From the NCBI RefSeq assembly GCF_014268505.2, contig NZ_JABWQP020000002.1, forward strand, positions 124,001-188,000: a stretch of 64,000 nucleotides of DNA, read 5' to 3'. Below the pieces are notes generated by a model. That model was not told where the DNA came from and ran no database searches. It was given only the letters and a program-made list of their open reading frames with translations. This document shows, piece by piece, positions 18,501 to 26,188 of the stretch; the first letter of the stretch is position 1, and each line of letters opens with the position of its first letter. The translations under genes and the position numbers were made by a program. The stretch comes from Pseudomonas khorasanensis. Lineage in GTDB: Bacteria; Pseudomonadota; Gammaproteobacteria; Pseudomonadales; Pseudomonadaceae.

Positions 18501-20647
18501 GGCGCCAGTTGCTCAAACCAGAATGAGGACGGGTCGAGCGGCTCGCCCCGCCGAATATGTTCTATCGACTGATCAGCCTGGCGCTGCAGTTCCAGGCGTT
18601 TCAGGCTGTCATCCAGTAAGGGCGGCGGCGCCATGTGCTCAACATGCATTTTGCGCAACATCCCCTCGGTGGTGCCGCTGGAGACGCGCGCATGTTGCAG
18701 CTCGGCGTCGCTGAAAGCTTCGACACGGTGGCCCAGCCGTCGCATCAGTTTGGAGCTTTCCCAGGTTTTCGGATTTTCCGCTTCATGGGTCCAGGCGCCC
18801 TGGCCGTTGTGTTCCAGCTCGGGTAAATAGGCATTAGGGCGCTCAGGATGGGTGATGCGATAACTGCCTGTTTGCGCATCCTCGCGCACGGCGAAGTGTT
18901 TGCCATCCAGAGGCAGAATTGTTCGGCCTTCGCGGGAATGAAGACCTCGCTCGTCTGGCCTGGAATCTACCGTCAATGTCACATCGGGCAACTCGTATGG
19001 CGTCACGTCGGGGTGCCACAGACGCTTCTGGCCATCAGGCAGAGTGACCGGCTTCATACTTTCGACCAGCGGCGATAACTGCAACCTGAGCCACTCACCG
19101 GTCTTCATTCCGGCACCAAACACCGCCATTTGAACGATGTCCGTGACCACGCCCACGACATGCTCGGTGGCTTCGGCCAACATGCCTTCGGTCATGTCGA
19201 CCACACCTTCAATGACGTCGCTGGTGATTTGGTACGCAGTGTAAGCCAGCATCAACTCTCCCACGCCGGGGATGAACGGGGTGGCGATCAATAACGCAAC
19301 ATTGAAAATGTCCGAGGTGATTTTCTTGAAGTTGTCCCACCAGGCCCAACGGGCGATGCGGTCGGTATCGGCGGTGGACACGGCGATGTGTTGAGCATCG
19401 TTGAGGATCTTGTTCAGCTTTGCCTGGAACTGGTAGACCCAGACGTCGCCTCTGATCAACGCTGCACTGAACCGCAGATTGACCTTGTCTTTCGGCACTT
19501 CCTGCCAGCTTGGCAGTGGATCCGTAGCCTCTTTCTCATGCCACTTCACGTCAAACAGACGTTGTTGCAGCTCAGCAAAGAAGTGCCCGCGCTGCGTCTG
19601 ATCGATGAACCGGCTGAAGTACTGTCGATAGCTCAGGCCGGTGGAAGAACTGACGACGTTATCGCGCAGTTGCCGGGTGAGTTCGCTCATGAACGCCTGG
19701 GTCGAGGGGTATTCCTTGAGCGGGTGCTCGGGGTCTTGCGGCACGTAGGCGATGACCGGTGCGACACCGCGATGCTGTTCCAGGTCCGGTGCGATCAGCA
19801 CGATGCCGGTCAGCCGGCAGTCCAGAATGGACAATTCAACGAAATGCATGGCTTGGCCATGGCGCGACATTTTACGCCCGTCGAGCATGTTGAGGATCAG
19901 GACGCGGGCGCTGAAATCGATATCTGCGGTCATCAGCGCCTGCTGGGTCGACGCCTGGAAAGCCGCTTTCTCGCTGTCGGTGATCCAGCGCTGCAACATG
20001 TAACGCGCCACGCCATCCTTTGGGCGCAGCTGTTCTTCCAGATAGCGGCTATAGCGCGCGCCGATGTCCAGCTCGCGGCAGAGGTTCTGAAACTCGACGA
20101 TGGATATCTGGCGTTTGATCGGCACCACCTTGAAGTGCCCACGGGCATTGGGCGCAGTGACGAAGTCCGAGTCCGGTTCGCAGGTTTCATGAGCGGCGAA
20201 GTTGTGTAGCGCGGCATCGAGCAGCGTAACGGTTCGTGCGGTCACGCCTTGGTTCGAGTCGATGATGTACCAAGGGTTTTGCTTGGGCAGATACAGGTGC
20301 AGGCACGTTTTTTTTACATCCACCTCCACCCCGAATCGGTTCTTCAGCGCTTCGGTCAACAGCGGTTCGGCGAACAGATAAACGTGTTGCAGCTTGTCGA
20401 GGAAAGGATCGATCTTGTCGCGGGAGGACCAGAGCTTGAGGTTGGCCTGCTGCAACTGTTTGTGATCGCGATTTGTGGCGTTCTTGATCCACGGCGCTGG
20501 CGCTTTATCCATCGCGGCCAGTTCTCTGACGTTGCGCAGCGAGGCGTTCTTGAAGGTGCGGTGGATCCGGCTTTCGATAAACGCGTAATGACGACCTTTG
20601 TGGCCGGCTCGCGGCCGTTCAGACGTACTTCCCTGTAAGTCAGACAT
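15587..20647 (-). CDS. Giant dermonecrotic-toxin-like protein with LRRs and NEL E3 ubiquitin ligase domain
   Basis: A 1686-residue putative effector. The N-terminal half resembles the dermonecrotic-toxin-like (DUF6543) region of large Pseudomonas toxins, with a hydrophobic stretch near residues 470-520 (IFNVALLIATPFIPGVGELM) that could insert in membranes. Leucine-rich repeats follow at about 1160-1330 (FPHLRQLSARKCKLTQLPDS; LRTLRLIDNRITLTEANI). The last 300 residues match the NEL domain of IpaH/SspH ligases, with the catalytic cysteine in a CxD motif (SPTTCADAG, Cys near residue 1452) and NNMGIKVL after it. NEL enzymes attach ubiquitin to host proteins. I place the start at 20647 (MSDLQG, AGGG upstream) rather than 20668. 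No signal peptide or secretion genes are nearby; the delivery route is unknown. Confidence 0.85.
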   Translation of the reverse strand: MSDLQGSTSERPRAGHKGRHYAFIESRIHRTFKNASLRNVRELAAMDKAPAPWIKNATNRDHKQLQQANLKLWSSRDKIDPFLDKLQHVYLFAEPLLTEALKNRFGVEVDVKKTCLHLYLPKQNPWYIIDSNQGVTARTVTLLDAALHNFAAHETCEPDSDFVTAPNARGHFKVVPIKRQISIVEFQNLCRELDIGARYSRYLEEQLRPKDGVARYMLQRWITDSEKAAFQASTQQALMTADIDFSARVLILNMLDGRKMSRHGQAMHFVELSILDCRLTGIVLIAPDLEQHRGVAPVIAYVPQDPEHPLKEYPSTQAFMSELTRQLRDNVVSSSTGLSYRQYFSRFIDQTQRGHFFAELQQRLFDVKWHEKEATDPLPSWQEVPKDKVNLRFSAALIRGDVWVYQFQAKLNKILNDAQHIAVSTADTDRIARWAWWDNFKKITSDIFNVALLIATPFIPGVGELMLAYTAYQITSDVIEGVVDMTEGMLAEATEHVVGVVTDIVQMAVFGAGMKTGEWLRLQLSPLVESMKPVTLPDGQKRLWHPDVTPYELPDVTLTVDSRPDERGLHSREGRTILPLDGKHFAVREDAQTGSYRITHPERPNAYLPELEHNGQGAWTHEAENPKTWESSKLMRRLGHRVEAFSDAELQHARVSSGTTEGMLRKMHVEHMAPPPLLDDSLKRLELQRQADQSIEHIRRGEPLDPSSFWFEQLAPNLEGWPSSKAVRVYQQADLTGPFRQYGNRNASGRQTLSTSAAHIMSGEFAQTLADFLDARELEAILRGPIAANKQVAALRNRLAQATERQKADIFKHLYQGAQMSSDPQVRLLRQAYPELPVKTAESLLGSAEPTERARISREQRLPLSIKSLAREAEFETRANHAYAGFDDGVQWVPETENLILNALRIHSDTFSELRVEVREGYEAGLLRCRVGEPEASTVRVLFKNEAGHYEIWDGGQRKLHEAANFYEAILEALPVGKRAQLGYRPGQGRFFKQWLMAKTEAPAERRIALAAPPIPATADIEVMTLLRGPSMSRSATTLAERVKDLFPHFNEQETSTFIRSLGQEETGHQTLTRLENELDELKVLLNRWQYQQPETWGPGSTNFRDGGGQHISERLIECFERKSKVFGERSTTAQGGYALDLSVDMRSLNLELWWKKMPDLKPYLDQIDTLNLDRTTFSATATGLLKDFPHLRQLSARKCKLTQLPDSIGRMHFLRTLRLIDNRITLTEANIEQLNNLTRLETIRLDDNPHLGRLPNVGRMPRLKTLCLSNTGATTWPDGLLGPLSKRRPRGFFLDLQANPIKEIPNVVPGSQDAMIIARTRLYAWDLSEVGQVMFKEYRRSVGIAPEQAYTAAAVGAMSQWPMNDDTTWWSAQVSGLGTFREEAWHDLMNEPGSADFFALIQKLTQSADYRAGGHRREQLSYRVWRMIEAVDLDTELRKEVFEMATSPTTCADAGAQVFNNMGIKVLACEAYAFSTSAEDLTSRLAKLAKGAARLARVNDIASADFASRHGNPDEVEVHLAYETGLAQRLGLPWQSESMLYRPLAGVSAKAIDTAFATVMSMEAGDGLINGMIEQPFWEKHLRDMHPDEFRRNARLYEQQTERLDQLREAQDARANATASSPARQEVLRQRLLHLATQLNVDEHLVLTGQAMTDASYDALLNDIGYEEKQLSRRLTREALQQTVP

Positions 20648-20794
20648 GTAATTTATAACCCTGGGCATTTATTGAAGCAGCAGCCTAACGCCCCAGGCTC
20701 AAACTAAAAGCCTGAATTCCTGGTGTTTTTCACCCGTGTTTTCTCCTCAATGCAATGGAATTATCCATGCCGAAAATATTTATATACCGCCCTT

Positions 20795-23700
20795 TTAACC
20801 GCGGCGTGCCACGGCGGTCGGCAGGCATCGGGTTTGCGTTCCCGGTTGCAGATACGGCGTCAATATCGGCGCCATACCCTTGAGCACTTGCGCCGGCAAT
20901 GCCGAAGTGAACTTGAAGGTCTCCGCCGTGCGCCCCGGCACGAAAGCGGTCATGGTGCCGAAGTGTGAATCGCCGATGTAGAACACGAATGTCGCCGTGC
21001 GGTTAATCGATTTGGAACTCAGGATCCGCCCGCCCGAACCAACGGCTTCAATGCGATTGTCCCCGGTGCCCGTTTTGCCGCCCATGGCCAATGGTTTGCC
21101 ATCTGCCGTCACAAAACTGCCGGACACCCGTTTGGCCGTGCCGGCATCCACCACCTGTGACAAGGCTTCGCGCAGTGCTGCGGCGACTTCGGATGGCATG
21201 ACTCGTTTGCCAACGTCAGGATCATTGATCAGTTTGGTTTCGTACGGTGTGTTTGCCGCGAAATGCAGGCTGTCGATACGCAGCGTCGGCATGCGCACAC
21301 CGTCGTTGAGGATGGTGCCGATCAGTTCAGCCAGTGCCGCTGGACGGTCACCGGAACTGCCGATGGCCGTAGCCAGCGAGGGCACCAAATGATCGAACGG
21401 ATAACCGACTTTCTGCCAGCGCTGGTGAATATCAAGAAACGCCTCGATCTCCAGCATGGTGCGGATCCGGCTGTCACGGGCGCCCTTGTGTCGGCTTTTG
21501 AATAGCCAACTGTAGACTTCCTGGCGTTCGAACTGGCTGGCCTTGACGACTTGGCTGAACTTGGCGTCCGGGTTGTTCAGCAAGTAGCCGATCAGCCACA
21601 GATCCAGCGGGTGAACCTTGGCGATGAAGCCCTGGTCCGGCAAATCGTAGCTGCCGGGGCCGTAGCTGAGGTAGAGGCGTTCAAGGCGTTCGTCGGTCAG
21701 CTTTTCTTTAAGCCTGGCGCCCTTGAGGTGCGAGCGTACGAACGTGTTGAAGCTCTGCTGGTCGGCCTGCGGAAATAGATAACGATGCACGGCGGACATG
21801 CGAATCGGCGTCGGACGCATGCCGTCGAGAAAGGTCTCCAGCCGCGCCTGGGTGTCCTTGTTGCGGTACTTTTTCCAGAACTTCAGCAGGAACGAGGTGC
21901 CCTCTCTGTCGGCGAATGAGGCCAGGTATTCCTGACGCCTGGGGTCGCGATCGTCCTTGAGCAATTCTGCACTGCTATTGGGGCCCGAATAGGTGGTGTA
22001 GCGCACCACGTCGCGCATCAGCCGGATGAACGGCAGGTTGATCGATTCACGAATGGCATCACGAAGGGTCGGCAGACGGCCGTTGTCTTCCTTGCGAAAG
22101 TTACTGAAAGTATGCAGCCCGCCACCGGTGAAAAAGGCCTCGCCGGGGCTGGCAGAGTATTTTCGGTCCAGCGCCGCGCTCAGCATGTTCGGCAGGCTGC
22201 GGTCCTTGTTCTGTATCAGGTAATCGACGGCCCAGCGGCTCAGACGATCCTGGTCCGGAACGTCGACTTTTTTCAGTTCAGGGACGCTCATCTCTGCGTA
22301 CTTTTCGTGCAGCTCGGCGATGATCTGCAGGTAAGTCGTGAGCACGCGCATTTTTGCCGTGGAGCCCAGTTCCAGCTTGCTGCCTTCATTGATGTCGAAA
22401 GGCTGGTCGGTGCTGTCAGTCTGCACCCGCACTCGCGAGCCGTCAGGCGTCAGCTCAAACAGCGTGAAGCTGTAGCGCACCTGCGCGGTGCTGGAGGGGG
22501 TAAGCAGGCGTTCGCCGATCAGGCCTATTTGCGCGGCGTAAGCCGGATCGGCCAGCTGCTTGAGGTAGGCGGTGGCCTGGGTTTGCAAGTCGCCTTGCAG
22601 CGTGCTGGTGGCGGAGAGGTCGAGGCGGTCGAGGTCATACAGCGGGCGGTTGAGCAAACCGGCCAGTCGGCTGCGGGCTACACTGATGCCCTTGTTGGTT
22701 TCGATGGGCTGCATCGTTGGCTGGGTCTGCCAGTCGCGGTAGGACACGGTGCTTGCCAGCGCGGCGTCGGCGAGAGCGCTGTCGATCACACCGTTCTGTT
22801 TGAGCAGGCGCAGGTGGCTGTCGGTGAGATTGGCCAGCTCTTCGCGGCCCTTGGTCAGATAATGCGAAGGGCGGCGTTGGGCGATCATCAGCGAGAGCAT
22901 TTCACGAAGGGCCAGGCCTTTGGCGGCCATGGTCTGCGGATCGGCCGCCGGACTGTTCAACCATTCGTTGGCCTTGTTGAAATCACTCCCGTACCAGACC
23001 CGTAAGCCTTCGGCCATGCCGTGCACCTCACCGTGGCCGGGCACCGCCGAGAGCGGCACGCTATTGAGGTAGTCACGGACGATGTTCTGTCGTGCGCCCA
23101 GGGTCTGCGGCCCGCCCTGATAAGCGCGGACACTGGCGGAAATCATCTGGCGGATTTTCTCCGCGCCGGAAACGGTCAGACCTTCAGGCGAATGACGATA
23201 TTTCTCCAGCTGTGTCGCCAGGGTGCTGCCGCCGGCCGATTGCCCCGGCAAGTTCAACAGTTTCGCCACCTGTGACCACGCGGCCATGCCAAAGCGCGGC
23301 CAGTCCACCGCCGGGTTGGCCAGCGGTTGCCCGGGGTCGAGGAGAAAACGGTTTTCGATAAACAGCAGGCTGCTGACTACCACTGGCGGGATCGCCGCGA
23401 AGTTGCCGTAGAGCTGTTGCGGATAGTGGTATCGGTACAGCGGCGCGGCCCGGCAATCGGTGATCGACAGCCCGGCCTGAATCTTTTCCGAATAGGGCAC
23501 GAACAGACCTTTATCGGTGTAGCTGAGCAGGGCTGGAGAAAAGCGCGCCTGCTGGGCGATCACGTAATTGCGCTTGAGCAGGCGCGGCAGAAATTCGTCG
23601 AGCGAGCTGTAACCCAGGCGCAGATCGAACGGGCCGTTGCCCGGATAGCGGATCGCTTCGCTGGGGCCGGGTTCGAGTTTGTAGGTCAGCGAGGCGGCGT

Positions 23701-23923
23701 AATGGCTCAGCTCCCGGGCCTGGAAACGCGAGGTGCGCATTTCCCTGGACGCAGCCAGTCCCACGACGACCGCGATGATCAAAAACAACAACCAGAAAGC
23801 CTTCCACCCGTGCCGGTTACGGCGAGGTTTTTGAGGGACAGGCGCTTCATCCACACGTTCAGTCGGAACCACGGTTTTACTCGAATCGGTTTGCCACAAA
23901 GCACCCATAGTCGACTGATCCAT
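20795..23923 (-). CDS. Divergent class A penicillin-binding protein (GT51 transglycosylase + transpeptidase)
   Basis: A 1042-residue bifunctional peptidoglycan synthase anchored by one helix (residues 42-57, AFWLLFLIIAVVVGLA). The glycosyltransferase part has FIENRFLLDPG, where Glu190 is the likely catalytic base but ENRF replaces the usual EDxxF, and GGSTLATQLEKYRHS in place of GGSTITQQLxKN. The transpeptidase part has all three active-site motifs: STAK at 521-524, SIN at 627-629 and KTG at 950-952. The long region between motifs is larger than in PBP1a/1b. It is a specialised member, not ponA or mrcB. It stands alone between the NEL toxin gene and an intergenic REP region. Confidence 0.86.
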   Translation of the reverse strand: MDQSTMGALWQTDSSKTVVPTERVDEAPVPQKPRRNRHGWKAFWLLFLIIAVVVGLAASREMRTSRFQARELSHYAASLTYKLEPGPSEAIRYPGNGPFDLRLGYSSLDEFLPRLLKRNYVIAQQARFSPALLSYTDKGLFVPYSEKIQAGLSITDCRAAPLYRYHYPQQLYGNFAAIPPVVVSSLLFIENRFLLDPGQPLANPAVDWPRFGMAAWSQVAKLLNLPGQSAGGSTLATQLEKYRHSPEGLTVSGAEKIRQMISASVRAYQGGPQTLGARQNIVRDYLNSVPLSAVPGHGEVHGMAEGLRVWYGSDFNKANEWLNSPAADPQTMAAKGLALREMLSLMIAQRRPSHYLTKGREELANLTDSHLRLLKQNGVIDSALADAALASTVSYRDWQTQPTMQPIETNKGISVARSRLAGLLNRPLYDLDRLDLSATSTLQGDLQTQATAYLKQLADPAYAAQIGLIGERLLTPSSTAQVRYSFTLFELTPDGSRVRVQTDSTDQPFDINEGSKLELGSTAKMRVLTTYLQIIAELHEKYAEMSVPELKKVDVPDQDRLSRWAVDYLIQNKDRSLPNMLSAALDRKYSASPGEAFFTGGGLHTFSNFRKEDNGRLPTLRDAIRESINLPFIRLMRDVVRYTTYSGPNSSAELLKDDRDPRRQEYLASFADREGTSFLLKFWKKYRNKDTQARLETFLDGMRPTPIRMSAVHRYLFPQADQQSFNTFVRSHLKGARLKEKLTDERLERLYLSYGPGSYDLPDQGFIAKVHPLDLWLIGYLLNNPDAKFSQVVKASQFERQEVYSWLFKSRHKGARDSRIRTMLEIEAFLDIHQRWQKVGYPFDHLVPSLATAIGSSGDRPAALAELIGTILNDGVRMPTLRIDSLHFAANTPYETKLINDPDVGKRVMPSEVAAALREALSQVVDAGTAKRVSGSFVTADGKPLAMGGKTGTGDNRIEAVGSGGRILSSKSINRTATFVFYIGDSHFGTMTAFVPGRTAETFKFTSALPAQVLKGMAPILTPYLQPGTQTRCLPTAVARRG

Positions 23924-24508
23924 TCACGCAGATTGATCGGACTTGTCTGAAGCTTAGACGGTGGATGGCGGTGGTGAAGGAATTGTGTGGGGCTGGGCGC
24001 AGAACAAATCTGTGGCGAGGGAGCTTGCTCCCGCTGGTCTGCGCAGCAGACCCTCGTGCTGCCATCGCGATTTACCTGCTGAACGTGGTGAGCCGTATTG
24101 CGACTGCTGCGCAGCCGAGCGAAAGCAAGCTCCCCGGCACAAGCCGGTCTTGGAGACTGTTGCAATAGAGCCATCGGCGGGAAAATCCGCGCGGGCACCG
24201 ACATGACGCTGCACCCACGCTGTGCAATACTCATCGGCTTTTTCAGTGGCGGGAAACTCCTGCACAAGTCAGGCAAGCCTCTCGGTAAATCAGGCTTTCG
24301 CCGAGAGTTGTCACTGAATGTTGTGGTTCATAGAGTGAAAAATCCTGCCCATGGCTTTTTATACTGCACGCCCCGCTGATCTTTCAGGTTGCCCTGCAAG
24401 ATGCGTCTGCCCACGAAGTCGACGCAGTTTCCTGCCCAGCCAAGGCCTATCGGCCGAGGCTTCGAAACCCGGTGGTCATATCCAATAACAAAACGAGGTT
24501 GTACCCCT
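23924..24508. other. Intergenic region with REP-like pair and permease leader
   Basis: About 585 bp without a convincing gene between divergent genes. At 24011-24141 is a degenerate inverted pair, TGTGGCGAGGGAGCTTGCTC facing AAGCAAGCTCCCCGGCACA, of another Pseudomonas REP family (GAGGGAGCTTGCTCCC). The remainder must hold the promoters of the penicillin-binding protein and the amino acid permease. I could not pick out a clear -35/-10 pair. Confidence 0.5.
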
Positions 24509-25930
24509 ATGCCAGTCGGCAATCCTCTGCCCCATGGCGACACCGCTTCGGGCGGTCCGCTCAAACGTGAACTCGGCGAACGGCATATCCGCCTGATGGC
24601 GCTCGGTGCCTGTATCGGCGTCGGTCTGTTTCTCGGTTCGGCCAAGGCCATCGAAATGGCCGGCCCGGCGATCATGCTGTCTTACATTCTTGGCGGTCTG
24701 GCGATCCTGGTGATCATGCGCGCCCTCGGCGAAATGGCCGTGCACAACCCGGTGGCCGGTTCGTTCAGTCGCTACGCCCAGGACTACCTCGGACCGCTGG
24801 CGGGCTTTCTCACCGGCTGGAACTACTGGTTCCTGTGGCTGGTGACCTGCGTTGCGGAAATCACCGCCGTGGCGGTTTACATGGGCGTCTGGTTTCCCGA
24901 CGTCCCGCGCTGGATCTGGGCGCTCGCCGCGCTGGTCAGCATGGGCTCGATCAACCTGATCGCGGTGAAAGCCTTCGGTGAATTCGAATTCTGGTTCGCC
25001 CTGATCAAGATCGTCACCATTATCGCGATGGTCATTGGCGGCATTGGCGTCATTGCCTTCGGATTTGGCAACGACGGTGTAGCGCTGGGTATTTCCAACC
25101 TGTGGGCCCACGGTGGCTTCATGCCCAACGGTGTGACCGGTGTGCTGATGTCCCTGCAAATGGTCATGTTTGCCTACCTCGGCGTCGAGATGATCGGCCT
25201 GACGGCCGGTGAAGCGAAGAACCCGCAAAAGACCATTCCCGACGCGATCGGCTCGGTGTTCTGGCGGATTCTGCTGTTCTACGTCGGCGCGCTGTTCGTG
25301 ATTCTGTCGATCTACCCGTGGAATGAAATCGGCACGCAAGGCAGCCCGTTTGTGATGACCTTTGAGCGTCTGGGCATCAAGACTGCCGCCGGGATCATCA
25401 ACTTCGTGGTGATCACTGCTGCGCTGTCGTCTTGCAACGGCGGCATCTTCAGCACCGGGCGCATGCTCTACAGCCTGGCGCAGAACGGCCAGGCCCCGGC
25501 CGGTTTCGCCAAGACCTCGAATAACGGCGTGCCGCGTCGTGCGCTGCTGCTGTCAATCGCGGCGTTGCTGCTGGGCGTGCTGCTCAACTATCTGGTGCCG
25601 GAAAAAGTTTTCGTCTGGGTGACCTCGATCGCCACCTTCGGTGCGATCTGGACCTGGGTCATGATCCTTCTCGCCCAGCTGAAATTCCGCAAAGGCCTGA
25701 GCGCCAGCGAACGAGCTGGCCTCAAGTACAAAATGTGGCTGTACCCGGTCAGCTCGTACTGCGCATTGGCGTTCCTGGTGCTGGTGGTCGGCCTGATGGC
25801 GTACTTCCCGGATACCCGCGTGGCGCTGTATGTGGGACCCGCGTTTCTGGTGTTGCTGACGGTGTTGTTCTACGTATTCAAATTGCAACCGACCCAAGCC
25901 TCGCAAGACACGGCGCGTTCGATTTCGTAA
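24509..25930 (+). CDS. Amino acid permease (APC superfamily, AAT type)
   Basis: A 473-residue inner-membrane proton-coupled amino acid importer with about 12 hydrophobic helices. The family start LKRELGERHIRLMALGACIG and VGLFLGSAKAIEMAGPA are clear, as are EMIGLTAGEAKNPQKTIP and SCNGGIFSTGRMLYSLAQNG. These match the AAT group that includes proline (ProY), histidine (HutT) and aromatic permeases. The substrate cannot be fixed by eye; ProY- or HutT-like is my best guess. A longer frame begins at 24389 but the ATG at 24509, with ACGAGG upstream and the usual hydrophilic N-terminus, fits better. A strong terminator follows. Confidence 0.9.
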   Translation: MPVGNPLPHGDTASGGPLKRELGERHIRLMALGACIGVGLFLGSAKAIEMAGPAIMLSYILGGLAILVIMRALGEMAVHNPVAGSFSRYAQDYLGPLAGFLTGWNYWFLWLVTCVAEITAVAVYMGVWFPDVPRWIWALAALVSMGSINLIAVKAFGEFEFWFALIKIVTIIAMVIGGIGVIAFGFGNDGVALGISNLWAHGGFMPNGVTGVLMSLQMVMFAYLGVEMIGLTAGEAKNPQKTIPDAIGSVFWRILLFYVGALFVILSIYPWNEIGTQGSPFVMTFERLGIKTAAGIINFVVITAALSSCNGGIFSTGRMLYSLAQNGQAPAGFAKTSNNGVPRRALLLSIAALLLGVLLNYLVPEKVFVWVTSIATFGAIWTWVMILLAQLKFRKGLSASERAGLKYKMWLYPVSSYCALAFLVLVVGLMAYFPDTRVALYVGPAFLVLLTVLFYVFKLQPTQASQDTARSIS

Positions 25931-25950
25931 GTGCTAACGGTTGAAACCAC

Positions 25951-25981
25951 AAAGCCCCGGTCGTGAGATCGGGGCTTTTTT
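25951..25981 (+). terminator. Rho-independent terminator after the amino acid permease
   Basis: A 12-bp stem (AAAGCCCCGGTC with GATCGGGGCTTT, one G-U pair), loop GTGA, followed by a T run. It begins 20 bp after the permease stop codon. The next 200 bp up to 26188 show no convincing gene. Confidence 0.87.
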
Positions 25982-26188
25982 GTTTTGGGGGTCGACGGAT
26001 AACTGGCACCTGCCCGGGCTGGCAACCGTGGCGTCCTTTCGGTGTTGAACGTCCTTCTGGGGTACGGTTTTTTCCGTTTTGTGCTGTTTCGCAGGGGACC
26101 GATATGAACATCGGCCTGCCTGTTTTCCCGATGGTGTCCGCGCCTTTGGTGGCCTCGAAACCTTTTGTGGTTGATCTGGACGGAAGGT

